From Leptospira soteropolitanensis (lineage in GTDB: Bacteria; Spirochaetota; Leptospiria; Leptospirales; Leptospiraceae), in NCBI RefSeq assembly GCF_026151655.1, contig NZ_JAMQPN010000006.1:62001-126000 (forward strand): DNA of 64,000 nucleotides, read 5' to 3'. The stretch's first letter is position 1, and each line of letters begins with the position of its first letter. This document shows, in pieces, positions 9,358-19,122 of the stretch. The notes below the pieces were generated by a model. That model did no database searches. It worked only from the letters and a program-made list of their open reading frames with translations, and was not told where the DNA came from. The position numbers were made by a program, and so were the translations under genes.

Positions 9358-10344
9358 CTACTTATTTTGGGAAGACCCGTTACTTCCACCACAATCGCGA
9401 ATTTTCGCACCTGTGGAGATCGCACCAGACTTCTGAAGCATTTGCTCCATTTTGACCTTGGTTTTACAATCTTCTTCATCAAAGTCTAAGTTTGCCCCAT
9501 CAAAGTGAACTTCGAATGTATCCGCAAGGACTCGGAGTTCATCAAAGAAAAGGTAAACCGTTTCAGGACCTGTATTGAGTCTTGAACGAATCTTAAACTG
9601 TTTAAAAATTAAGTTTCTGGTTGCTGGGAAGGCATTTGCCTCTTGTGGAATTCCTGGAGGGATAGTGATATGAAGCGGTCTCCAACCCACAAAGTCCAAA
9701 GATCCAAAAGGAAAAATATGGCTATTGCCATTATAATCTTCGATCCAACCTTCTAAGTCATATTCATTGCCACGACCGAGAACCCAAACAGAAATGGCTT
9801 TTACGTTTCCGGGAGCTTCAATCCCATAAACTTTTTCCAATTTCTTTTTGTTGTCCGCATCGATATAAGGTCTTGCACGAGTGATTTCATATTCTGGGGA
9901 ACGTGGTGGACGAACTGTCACTACGTTATTTCCAGGAAAAGTAAACTGAAACTTCACCGCCAAAACTTTTGCATTTCCTGCATCTACGTTTTTCACGTCG
10001 CCTGGTTTACCAGGAACTAGTTTCACTTCTCTCATCACAAGAGGAGACTTCACCGGGTCATTGAGAACTGGAGAATATTTGTTGTTCTCATCATATTTCA
10101 TGTCGCCCGTGCCATCTTTATTCACACCATCTTTGTCAGTGAATACTTCCCAACCGTAAGGCGCAGAAGAAACGGGAGAGTCCCATGATTCGATAGTGAT
10201 GGCTTTGAGTTCCATTGCTGCAATATCGTTTCCGATTGGAGTTGCGACCCCATTTGAAACCTTATATTGTGCTTGGGCAAAACCAATTAGCGCGACGGAC
10301 GATAGAGCAAGTAATGTTAGGATTTTTGATTTTTTGTTTTCCAT
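9358..10344 (-). CDS. flaA1: Periplasmic flagellar filament sheath protein FlaA1
   Basis: A 328-residue exported FlaA-family protein, part of the sheath on spirochaetal periplasmic flagella. A signal peptide ends near GFAQAQ. The FlaA core is visible in [19 protein letters not shown], then [21 protein letters not shown] and the [13 protein letters not shown] strand. The C-terminus carries two cysteines (DCKTK and RDCGG) that could form a disulfide. GGGAGAAGGGA precedes the ATG. It lies 16 bases downstream of flaA2 and ends at a strong terminator. The choice of FlaA1 over FlaA2 rests on size and order as known in Leptospira. Confidence 0.9.
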   Translation of the reverse strand: MENKKSKILTLLALSSVALIGFAQAQYKVSNGVATPIGNDIAAMELKAITIESWDSPVSSAPYGWEVFTDKDGVNKDGTGDMKYDENNKYSPVLNDPVKSPLVMREVKLVPGKPGDVKNVDAGNAKVLAVKFQFTFPGNNVVTVRPPRSPEYEITRARPYIDADNKKKLEKVYGIEAPGNVKAISVWVLGRGNEYDLEGWIEDYNGNSHIFPFGSLDFVGWRPLHITIPPGIPQEANAFPATRNLIFKQFKIRSRLNTGPETVYLFFDELRVLADTFEVHFDGANLDFDEEDCKTKVKMEQMLQKSGAISTGAKIRDCGGSNGSSQNK

Positions 10345-10360
10345 TGTTCCCTTCTCCCGC

Positions 10361-11077
10361 TTACCAATTGTCCTTAATTTCAGATCCAGGGTATTTTGCT
10401 TCAGATCTGTCGGTTCTCACTTGGAGGTCATCTACATAAAAGTAAAAGTCCCCTGCTACTTCGTGAACATCAGATGTCACAAAAAGAGAAACGAAGTGAA
10501 GGTTTTTATCTAAAAGTGCAAATCTTGTACTTTGTGGGATAAAACCTGGAATGGTCGCAGTCAGTTTTCTCCATCCGAAGAAATCCAGACGACCCAAACG
10601 GATATTATGTGTTACGTCTTTATAATCTCTAAATTTTGCGAATAAAGTATGTCTATACTTTCTTCCAAGAACCCAAACGGAAATTTGTCTTACTTTCCCT
10701 TTGATGATGTATTCATGAGGAGGATATAATTCCACACGATCCAAACCTTTAGCAGCAAAATGTGTTTTGACTCCTAAAATATGGTTTTTTTCGACTTTAT
10801 CACCACCATCTTCTGGAACGGTTTTTTCATCGAATACATCTTTGATGAGCCCGCGTTGAACGAGTTTCAAAGTTCTTGTTTCTCCGAGTGGAGTGGTAGC
10901 TTTGACTCTCCAATCCTCAGCCTCTTCAAAATCATCTAAAACGATTTTTCGAAGAGGGCTATCCTCATCATTTGCAGTGTTAGCTGTATTTTGTCCGCCA
11001 GTATCTGCCTGTGCGTACAACATTCCTATTGAAAGGAAGAGGCCTAACAACAGTTTGGTCATTCCTAATTTCCCCAT
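10361..11077 (-). CDS. flaA2: Periplasmic flagellar filament sheath protein FlaA2
   Basis: A 238-residue FlaA-family protein, paralogous to the downstream gene: both share [17 protein letters not shown] and [23 protein letters not shown] segments and end in a [10 protein letters not shown] strand. Signal peptide [18 protein letters not shown], cleaved near YAQA. I place the start at ATG 11077 because AGGAG lies 8 bases upstream; an in-frame GTG at 11086 overlaps that site. The shorter length fits FlaA2 of Leptospira, which is needed for motility and cell coiling there. The upstream PUR-domain gene ends 11 bases before this start. Confidence 0.88.
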   Translation of the reverse strand: MGKLGMTKLLLGLFLSIGMLYAQADTGGQNTANTANDEDSPLRKIVLDDFEEAEDWRVKATTPLGETRTLKLVQRGLIKDVFDEKTVPEDGGDKVEKNHILGVKTHFAAKGLDRVELYPPHEYIIKGKVRQISVWVLGRKYRHTLFAKFRDYKDVTHNIRLGRLDFFGWRKLTATIPGFIPQSTRFALLDKNLHFVSLFVTSDVHEVAGDFYFYVDDLQVRTDRSEAKYPGSEIKDNW

Positions 11078-11088
11078 GAAACTCACTC

Positions 11089-11328
11089 CTAAAAGGCTCC
11101 TAACTCCGGGTCTTTCGTATTCTCATTATCGGATATCCGGCTTTTAAATTGATTCAAGATTTCGATCATTCGATCGATTCCTTCTGCCGGAAGAAAGATC
11201 GAGGATTTTTTGCTATTCGACCACTCCGATACTTTCAGGTAGAATCCAGCCTGGTTTTTCTTCAAATCCACCAAGAAGGTCTTATTTTGTGTTACGATCT
11301 TCTCGGTTAGGATTTCGGGGTCCACCAT
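11089..11328 (-). CDS. PUR-domain nucleic-acid-binding protein (BpuR/DUF3276-like)
   Basis: A 79-residue protein with the bacterial PUR repeat layout: ILTEKIV, then KTFLVDLKKNQAGFYLKVSE, then SSIFLPAEGIDRMIEILNQF. This matches the strand-strand-strand-helix PUR fold of Borrelia BpuR, which binds DNA and RNA and regulates transcription. The start is ATG 11328, which has GGAGAAGG 6 bases upstream; a TTG at 11370 would add 14 residues that do not fit the family. It precedes flaA2 by 11 bases with no terminator, so the two are probably co-transcribed. A regulatory role for flaA is inference. Confidence 0.75.
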   Translation of the reverse strand: MVDPEILTEKIVTQNKTFLVDLKKNQAGFYLKVSEWSNSKKSSIFLPAEGIDRMIEILNQFKSRISDNENTKDPELGAF

Positions 11329-11490
11329 GCATTCCTTCTCCCTGCCTACGTAAATAGTATCGGAATCCAAAACCCATTCCTTAGCTGTATTAAGTAGAAA
11401 CTGAGGAATGGAAAAGGTTTTTTCGATAGTAGTCGATAAAAAATCTCGATTTATCCCGGTTTTTCCAATCTCTTAGCTTTGGCAGGTCTC

Positions 11491-11961
11491 TTATGCGAAA
11501 CGTTTCCTAAGTTCCCGGGCGTATGCCAGGTCATGGGTTAACTTTCGGAGTCTGCGAATATAATAATGGGTCACTTCCTTATAGAATTTGAGCTCCATTT
11601 CTTTGTTTTTGGAAAACATATCTTGCAGATCAGCGTAGCGAAGTTCATAAAGTTCGGAATTTTCTTTGGCTTCTACTTTTGCAGATCGTTTTTCATCATC
11701 AAAAAAAGGCAATTCCCCAAAGTGGTCCCCTTCTCCGAGAGTGATGAGGTTTACGTCGTCCCCGTGGCTTGTGGCAGTGGAAATTTGCAAAGTTCCGTAC
11801 TTCACAATGTACATGGACTCTGCCTCTTCTCCCATATCGTACAAAACATTTCTAGGAGGTAGGTGGACTTCCCGGATTTTTTCGGCAATGTGTAACAGTT
11901 CGTCTTGGTTTAACTTTTGGAAGAGATATATTTTTTTGAGACTCTCTACTTTAGTATTCAT
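11491..11961 (-). CDS. Cyclic-nucleotide-binding domain protein without DNA-binding domain
   Basis: A 156-residue protein consisting of one cNMP-binding beta-roll. The phosphate-binding cassette FGELPFFDDEKRSAKVEA (about 82-99) has the Gly-Glu and Arg-Ser-Ala pattern seen in proteins that bind cAMP or cGMP. After the roll comes a long helix (about 120-156) rich in Arg and Lys and no helix-turn-helix, so it is not a CRP-type activator. It may act by protein contact or as a regulatory subunit. AGGAG lies 6 bases before the ATG. It is divergent from the NarL-type regulator. Ligand and partner are unknown. Confidence 0.8.
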   Translation of the reverse strand: MNTKVESLKKIYLFQKLNQDELLHIAEKIREVHLPPRNVLYDMGEEAESMYIVKYGTLQISTATSHGDDVNLITLGEGDHFGELPFFDDEKRSAKVEAKENSELYELRYADLQDMFSKNKEMELKFYKEVTHYYIRRLRKLTHDLAYARELRKRFA

Positions 11962-12045
11962 TCATACTCCTAGGATTTCTCTGAAAATGGGGGAATTTAG
12001 CGAATTTGCAAGAGAAAATTAAGTAGATAGACCCACGATTTTTTC

Positions 12046-12075
12046 TGGACAAACGGAACGGAATAGTACTAATAT
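12046..12075 (+). promoter_or_regulatory. Possible promoter of the NarL-type regulator
   Basis: TGGACA (12046-12051), an 18-base spacer, then TAATAT (12070-12075), about 75 bases before the start codon at 12150. The -35 box matches five of six consensus bases. Pattern match only. Confidence 0.35.
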
Positions 12076-12149
12076 TTTCAATTCTCCTCGTCTACTAGGG
12101 AGAAACGCTAGGGACAAAATGGTTCCTAGTTCCATAAAAAGGGAAATTT

Positions 12150-12770
12150 ATGACACCTAAAAAAAAGGTATTACTGGTCGAAGACCACGCAGTCACACGC
12201 GTCGGCGTAAAACATGTTGTGAACTCTTCGGCTGATTTTGAAGTCGTAGGTGAGGCAGAACATTCATCTCAAATTGCCCCTCTCTTAAACGATACTAGGC
12301 CCGACTTTGTTCTCCTAGATTTACGAATCCCAGGCGAGAACGTGCTCAATATGGTGAAAGATTGGAAAAAGGAACATCCTCATTTGAAAGTGGTTACACT
12401 CACCATGCTCGATGAACAACCGATTGTTCATTCAGCCATAGAAGCAGGTGTCGATGGTTATCTTTTAAAAAGTGATGATTTGAGTAGTCTCACCAAAAAC
12501 CTAAATGAAATTGCTTCCGGAAAAACAGTTTATTCCAAAAACTTAAAACTCAGTTTCAACCGCAAACCCCAAGACGGTAAAGTGGCAAACAAAAAGGAAA
12601 AACAAATTTTGACCCTTCTTGGCCACGGGAAAACCTACCAAGAAATTGGAACAGAAATTGGTCTTTCCAAACGAACTGTAGAGTACCATGTCGGTCGACT
12701 GAAAGATAGGTTCAACGCCAAAACGGTAGCAGAACTCATCGGTCGAGCCAAAGAACAAATGTTAATCTAG
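12150..12770 (+). CDS. NarL/LuxR-family response regulator
   Basis: A 206-residue two-component regulator. The receiver domain (about 5-120) has the acidic pair Glu11-Asp12, the phospho-acceptor Asp57 in LLDLRIPG, and Lys107 in YLLKSDD. The C-terminal LuxR-type helix-turn-helix (about 140-200) includes ILTLLGHGKTYQEIGTEIGL and KRTVEYHVGRL. It should bind DNA on phosphorylation. It ends 2 bases from the end of a convergent hybrid histidine kinase gene, which is the obvious but unproven partner. Confidence 0.93.
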   Translation: MTPKKKVLLVEDHAVTRVGVKHVVNSSADFEVVGEAEHSSQIAPLLNDTRPDFVLLDLRIPGENVLNMVKDWKKEHPHLKVVTLTMLDEQPIVHSAIEAGVDGYLLKSDDLSSLTKNLNEIASGKTVYSKNLKLSFNRKPQDGKVANKKEKQILTLLGHGKTYQEIGTEIGLSKRTVEYHVGRLKDRFNAKTVAELIGRAKEQMLI

Positions 12771-12772
12771 GT

Positions 12773-15184
12773 TTATAGATCTAATAATTTTTTTACAAGT
12801 TCTACCAACTTCTCATCAGGAGATGTTTTTGTTAAAAAAGCATCTCCGCCGATTTCAATGACAGTTGTTTCTAACTTATAACCAGTATTAGGATCAGTAT
12901 GCGAACTGGAAACTAGTAGAGAACGAATTTCTTCCATTTCTGAGTTCGAATACAAATCACGTAAAAAATCGAGTCCAGTTTTTTCCGGCATGGAATAATC
13001 TACAATGATTAGATCAGGTTTCAATCGCCCAACAGAAAGAAGAGCATGGTCTGGATATTCCTCTTCCCAAAGGATACAAGGCAGGTCCTTTAAAACCTTT
13101 CGTATTTGTTTTCTATACCCAGGGTTGTCATCTAGAACAAGGACTATCTTTTCAAAGTTAGGTAGTAATAACTCAAACGAAGATCCTTTCTCTTCTTCAG
13201 ACTTAACGATGAGTTCAGCGCCATGCCGTTCTGCCACTTCTTTACAAAAAGCAAGACCAACGCCTGCACCCATCTCATCAGCTGTTCCCTTCCTTACAAA
13301 AAGAAATCCCTCATCCAGAATATGGTCGGCCCAATACGGAGGCATACCAATCCCTGTATCGATCACTTTGAAACTCCAATACCGATTGGATTCTGTTAAG
13401 GATATCTCTACAGTGCCTGATTCTTTTGTAAATTTCACCGCATTGGTGAGCAAATTCCAGATCAAATGTTCAATTAAGTTTGGATCCCCAATTCCAATAG
13501 AAGACTCTTCCATATGAGTGATGATGGAGATATTTTTAGGTTTTGCCATCTCTTGGACCCTCTCAATCAATTGGTCCGTTATTTGGCGAAAATCGAAGAG
13601 TTGGTAATCGGGAAAAACAGATGCGTTCTGGAACCTTGAGTATTTAATTAACTCCTCAACCATACTAAGAATGTTTTTTAGTCCAGTGGAAGCCTCTCCT
13701 AATACTTGTTTGGCCCTTTCTGGCGAAAGAGAAGGAGGAGATTCTGTAAGTAAATTAAAAACAGAAGAAATTCCGAATAGTGGAGAACGAATGTCATGAG
13801 AAACGATGGAGATAAACTTATCTTTAAGTTCTCCTGTCTTCTCCGCTTTTTCTTTTTCTTTCCTTAGTTCTATGGTTTTCCATTCCACTTCTTTTCGCAA
13901 ATTCAGTGTTAAATATTCGGCAGTTTCCCAAGTATGAGCGTTTTGTTTGGAAATCACAATAGCAAGGCACATACAAAAAATGGCAAAACCGAGTTCTGTG
14001 AGCATGGGTAAGTCCCATCTTGTAAAAAATACGATGGAATCGTAAATGGTAGCAGAAAGAATCACGACTGTCCCAAAAAGAATAATACTTCCAATGTATC
14101 TTGTTTCTCTTTGCAAACAGGAGCGGATAGCGGCAATCATTGCTATGACAAGAATGAAAGCCATATAAGTTTGGCTAAAGATCAGAAGCTTTGTGTAAAT
14201 AGCATAAGGTGTAGTAGCAATGATGATAAACTCAATAAAAATGGGCACCAAAAGGTATCTTCGATATTTTTCCGGAAAAAAGTTCTTTTGGTTTTGGAAA
14301 AAAAATAAAAGACTAAAGACCTGAATACCACAAAAAGCAACGTATTCCAATCGAATCTGTAACATCTCTAGCCAATCAGAGGCAACAAACCAATCCCTTG
14401 ACACTCGATCAAAAAGTAAAATGCGAATGAGCCATGAAATACAGAGTAAGGAAAACCAAAGTGGGGACTTGTCTTTTCTTCGATGGATAAAAAGAAACAA
14501 ATGAGAAATGGCTAAAACAAAAAATGCGGCAAAGAAAAATGCCTTTTTTCTTTCTTTGAATCTTAAGTATAATAATGTTTTGCCCACTTCACCGAGTATG
14601 GGAGAATAATATGGACCACCGCGAGAATAGAGATAGTTAGAGATTTGTAGATATATGACAGTGGAAGGTGTGGCACGAAACGATCTTGCCGTTTCTAAAT
14701 AATAACCTATGGATCCTTCTTTGGTTTTAGAAACCTTCCCCGCTGAGCCAAGTAAAACGAGTCCCCTTTCCGCATTATGATAATAGGCCTTGTAGGCCGA
14801 GGAAGTTTCTCTAAGATAAAACATTAAGTTGATTGGTTCGTTTACTTTCAGTTTTAAACGATAAGTGACAAACCCGTGTGCCGGTAAATTTTGATTCACC
14901 CAATAGGCTGGAACCACAAGCCTTAGCGGTTCTTTCTTTTCGAGAGCGAGGAACTCTTCTTCTGTTTCTGGCAGTTCCCCTGGGAAGGCATCCCATTCAC
15001 CTGCTAATGGGAATGGATCCAAGGTTTTGGGTTCTTCCAAAGATAGATCCAAAACACCCGCAACGATGGTCTTTGCCGGAGCCAAAGTGGGAATGGTGCG
15101 GTTACAATGGATGAAAATAAAAAGAAATAAATGGAAAATCAAAAGTTTTTGGAGGGAAAAAAAGGAAAAACGTACCACATCCAA
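12773..15184 (-). CDS. Hybrid histidine kinase with 7TMR-DISM-type sensor
   Basis: An 803-residue membrane kinase. A signal or lipobox-like segment (FIHC, near residue 27) is followed by an exported beta-rich domain (about 30-205), seven predicted membrane helices (about 210-420), a HisKA dimerisation helix with SIVSHDIRSPLFG, an HATPase domain (IWNLLTNAVKFT, DTGIGM, GAGVGLAFCKEVAERHG) and a C-terminal receiver (VLDDNPG, IIVDYSMPEKTG, FLTKTSP). The layout matches 7TMR-DISM sensors, whose ligands are mostly unknown. The start is TTG at 15184 or GTG at 15178; neither has a strong ribosome site. Convergent with the NarL regulator. Confidence 0.9.
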   Translation of the reverse strand: MDVVRFSFFSLQKLLIFHLFLFIFIHCNRTIPTLAPAKTIVAGVLDLSLEEPKTLDPFPLAGEWDAFPGELPETEEEFLALEKKEPLRLVVPAYWVNQNLPAHGFVTYRLKLKVNEPINLMFYLRETSSAYKAYYHNAERGLVLLGSAGKVSKTKEGSIGYYLETARSFRATPSTVIYLQISNYLYSRGGPYYSPILGEVGKTLLYLRFKERKKAFFFAAFFVLAISHLFLFIHRRKDKSPLWFSLLCISWLIRILLFDRVSRDWFVASDWLEMLQIRLEYVAFCGIQVFSLLFFFQNQKNFFPEKYRRYLLVPIFIEFIIIATTPYAIYTKLLIFSQTYMAFILVIAMIAAIRSCLQRETRYIGSIILFGTVVILSATIYDSIVFFTRWDLPMLTELGFAIFCMCLAIVISKQNAHTWETAEYLTLNLRKEVEWKTIELRKEKEKAEKTGELKDKFISIVSHDIRSPLFGISSVFNLLTESPPSLSPERAKQVLGEASTGLKNILSMVEELIKYSRFQNASVFPDYQLFDFRQITDQLIERVQEMAKPKNISIITHMEESSIGIGDPNLIEHLIWNLLTNAVKFTKESGTVEISLTESNRYWSFKVIDTGIGMPPYWADHILDEGFLFVRKGTADEMGAGVGLAFCKEVAERHGAELIVKSEEEKGSSFELLLPNFEKIVLVLDDNPGYRKQIRKVLKDLPCILWEEEYPDHALLSVGRLKPDLIIVDYSMPEKTGLDFLRDLYSNSEMEEIRSLLVSSSHTDPNTGYKLETTVIEIGGDAFLTKTSPDEKLVELVKKLLDL

Positions 15185-15348
15185 ATCTTAAAAAGAATTT
15201 CGAAAAACTCAAATCATATTAGTACGTGTACGAGAAATTTATTCTTTCTGTCCTGATTTTTTGGATAGGTCACCCCATCAAGATATTGTCATAGAAAACA
15301 TTGACGAGGGATTCAAAACTGAAAGGAATAGAGGATTCGAGGGAAGTA

Positions 15349-16932
15349 ATGGCTAAAAAATCAGATGTATTTGTTTCAAAAATTAAAGAAGGGTATCCAA
15401 CAAAAGGATCACTTTACTTAGGTGCAGGAGTCTTCGATGGAGAAACATTTAAGGAAGCAAGTGTTTCTATCCCGCTGTCAACTCTCAACAGACATGGACT
15501 CATCGCTGGTGCGACGGGAACTGGTAAAACAAAAACCCTACAACTTTTGACCGAAGCATTATCAGAGGCGGGAGTTCCTGTAGTCCTTATGGACATCAAA
15601 GGAGACCTCTCTGGCCTGGCAGAATCCGGTGAAGAGAATGATAAAATCAAAGAAAGAACGAAGGCCCTTGGAATTGATTGGAAACCTTCCTCCTATCCAG
15701 TAGAATTTTTGTCCTTATCCAAAGAACCTGGGGTCCGCCTCCGTGCGACCATTGCCGAATTTGGACCAGTCCTCATCGCTCGCATTTTAGAATTGAATGA
15801 TACGCAAAGCAGTGTGGTTTCCCTTGTTTTCAAATACTGTGATGATTTAGGCCTTCCGATCCTCGATACAAAAGATTTCAAAAAAGCTCTCCAATACATC
15901 AACGATGCAGGAAAAGAAGAATTGGAAAAAGAATATGGAACTGTTTCTTCTCAAAGTATCTCCATCATTTTACGAAAACTAATCGAACTCGAAGGCCAAG
16001 GGGGAGAAGATTTTTTTGGAGAACCATCCTTTGATGTGAACGATCTTATGCTTTCTGAATCTAAAAAAGGAAATGTATCTATCATTCGCCTAACAGATAT
16101 TCAAACCAAACCTCGCCTTTTTTCTACCTTTATGTTATCACTCCTAACAGAAATATATGCGACCTTTCCTGAGGAAGGAGATTTAGATAAACCAAAGCTA
16201 GTTTTATTCATTGATGAAGCGCATTTAGTGTTTGATGAAGCATCAAGTGACTTACTCAAACAATTAGAAACAATGGTGCGACTCATTCGTTCGAAAGGTG
16301 TTGGGATTATTTTTTGTACCCAATCTCCCACAGACCTCCCTAAAGAAATTTTAGGTCAACTTGGTTTAAAAATCCAACATGCACTCCGAGCGTTTACAGC
16401 AAACGACCGCAAGGCGATTAAAACCGCTTCGGAAAACTACCCGGAAACAGAATTTTATGACACGAAGGAAGTGATCACTACACTCGGAATTGGTGAGGCT
16501 TTCATCACAGCTCTTAGTCCCAAAGGAACCCCCACTCCCCTAGTCCATACTTTGCTTGCTCCACCGGCTTCGCGAATGGGAACTTTGCAACCAAACGAAT
16601 TAGAAGCAAAAATTAAAAAATCGCATTTAGTAAAAAAATACGAAACCACTCTCGATCGGGAAAGTGCCCACGAAATGCTTTCCAAAAAAATGGAAACCAT
16701 TGCGGATGAAACCGAAGCCGCCGAAGAAGAGTCAGGCGAGAAAAAAACCAAATCCAAACGTGCCAAAGAAAAAGAAGATCCAAGTTTTGTAGAGACCCTT
16801 TCCAAAAATCCACTCGCAAGGGAAGTGGGCCGCACCGTTGCCAAAGAGGTCACAAGAGGGCTTCTAGGAATGCTCGGGGTCACACCCAAACGAGGCTCCA
16901 AACGCAAGAAAACCGGTCTTTTCGGCTTCTAA
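15349..16932 (+). CDS. HerA-type helicase/ATPase (DUF853 family)
   Basis: A 527-residue P-loop ATPase of the FtsK/HerA group. Walker A is GATGTGKTKTLQ; Walker B is LVLFIDEAHLVFDEA; downstream motifs IRSKGVGIIFCTQSPTDLP and QLGLKIQHALRAF fit the DUF853 family, whose members are predicted DNA pumps of unknown substrate. A C-terminal charged linker (about 430-490) and a short basic tail (RGSKRKKTGLFGF) follow. I chose ATG 15349 because GAGGGAAG lies just upstream; an in-frame TTG at 15301 would add 16 residues. It stands alone between the kinase and groES; no NurA partner is adjacent. Confidence 0.85.
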   Translation: MAKKSDVFVSKIKEGYPTKGSLYLGAGVFDGETFKEASVSIPLSTLNRHGLIAGATGTGKTKTLQLLTEALSEAGVPVVLMDIKGDLSGLAESGEENDKIKERTKALGIDWKPSSYPVEFLSLSKEPGVRLRATIAEFGPVLIARILELNDTQSSVVSLVFKYCDDLGLPILDTKDFKKALQYINDAGKEELEKEYGTVSSQSISIILRKLIELEGQGGEDFFGEPSFDVNDLMLSESKKGNVSIIRLTDIQTKPRLFSTFMLSLLTEIYATFPEEGDLDKPKLVLFIDEAHLVFDEASSDLLKQLETMVRLIRSKGVGIIFCTQSPTDLPKEILGQLGLKIQHALRAFTANDRKAIKTASENYPETEFYDTKEVITTLGIGEAFITALSPKGTPTPLVHTLLAPPASRMGTLQPNELEAKIKKSHLVKKYETTLDRESAHEMLSKKMETIADETEAAEEESGEKKTKSKRAKEKEDPSFVETLSKNPLAREVGRTVAKEVTRGLLGMLGVTPKRGSKRKKTGLFGF

Positions 16933-16939
16933 ATCCAAA

Positions 16940-16966
16940 TTAGCACTCTTTGACTGAAAGTGCTTG
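16940..16966 (+). promoter_or_regulatory. CIRCE-like HrcA operator, copy 1 (degenerate)
   Basis: The left half TTAGCACTC is perfect. After 9 bases the right half reads AAGTGCTTG, matching 6 of 9 positions of GAGTGCTAA. CIRCE is the operator of the heat-shock repressor HrcA. The right half overlaps the proposed groES -35 box. Confidence 0.65.
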
Positions 16967-16992
16967 ACGGTTCTTTCGACCAATCATTTTAT
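16964..16992 (+). promoter_or_regulatory. Probable groESL promoter
   Basis: TTGACG (16964-16969), a 17-base spacer, then TTTTAT (16987-16992). It lies between the two CIRCE-like operators, so a transcript would begin just before the second. The -10 is weak, matching four of six consensus bases. Confidence 0.45.
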
Positions 16993-17003
16993 GGTTCTTG
17001 GGT

Positions 17004-17030
17004 TTAGCACTCTTTTTGAATTGGTGCTAA
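17004..17030 (+). promoter_or_regulatory. CIRCE-like HrcA operator, copy 2
   Basis: TTAGCACTC, 9 bases, then TGGTGCTAA: the left half is perfect and the right half matches 7 of 9 positions. It lies 39 bases before the groES start, in the expected place for HrcA repression. Confidence 0.8.
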
Positions 17031-17069
17031 ACTCGGAATCATCAACAGATTGCATACAAGGAGTTACTC

Positions 17070-17360
17070 ATGGCATCAATCAAACCTTTAGGCGACCGAG
17101 TGGTCGTAGAGCCAAAGAATGAGTCGGAAGAAAAAATCGGATCCATCATCGTACCAGACACTGCGAAAGAAAAACCACAAGAAGGGAAAGTCATCGCTGT
17201 AGGACAAGGTCGTTATGAAGACGGAAAACTCGTTCCTTTAGAAGTAAAGGTAGGAGATACAGTTCTCTACGGAAAATATTCTGGAACAGAGATCAAACAA
17301 GGCGGACGTGATTTACTCATCATCCGTGAAAGCGACATCCTCGGTGTTGTTACAAATTAA
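17070..17360 (+). CDS. groES: Co-chaperonin GroES (Hsp10)
   Basis: A 96-residue cytosolic lid of the GroEL folding chamber. [10 protein letters not shown] at the N-terminus, the mobile-loop region [20 protein letters not shown] and the [10 protein letters not shown] segment are typical. AAGGAG lies 7 bases before the ATG. It is followed by groEL after 22 bases and preceded by two CIRCE-like operators, so heat-shock control by HrcA is expected. Confidence 0.98.
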   Translation: MASIKPLGDRVVVEPKNESEEKIGSIIVPDTAKEKPQEGKVIAVGQGRYEDGKLVPLEVKVGDTVLYGKYSGTEIKQGGRDLLIIRESDILGVVTN

Positions 17361-17376
17361 TAATAGAAGGAAATAA

Positions 17377-19032
<1,656 letters not shown>

Positions 19033-19088
19033 ATCATCCGCACATTTTTCTTCGATAGATTGGTTTGTCCAAACGATCGAATGCCCCC

Positions 19089-19122
19089 AAAGGCCTTGGA
19101 GTATAAACCCAAGGCCTTTTTT
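19089..19122 (+). terminator. Terminator of groESL
   Basis: AAAGGCCTTGG and CCAAGGCCTTT form an 11-base stem with a 9-base loop, followed by a run of T. It also overlaps the 3' end of the convergent SpoIIE gene, and its A-rich left side could serve that strand. Confidence 0.85.

Noticed and set aside
13005..13517. A 170-codon open frame opposite the histidine kinase
   Set aside because: Antisense to the conserved HATPase and receiver region; no family features.
16455..16907. A 150-codon open frame opposite the HerA-type gene
   Set aside because: Antisense shadow of a clear ATPase with intact Walker motifs.
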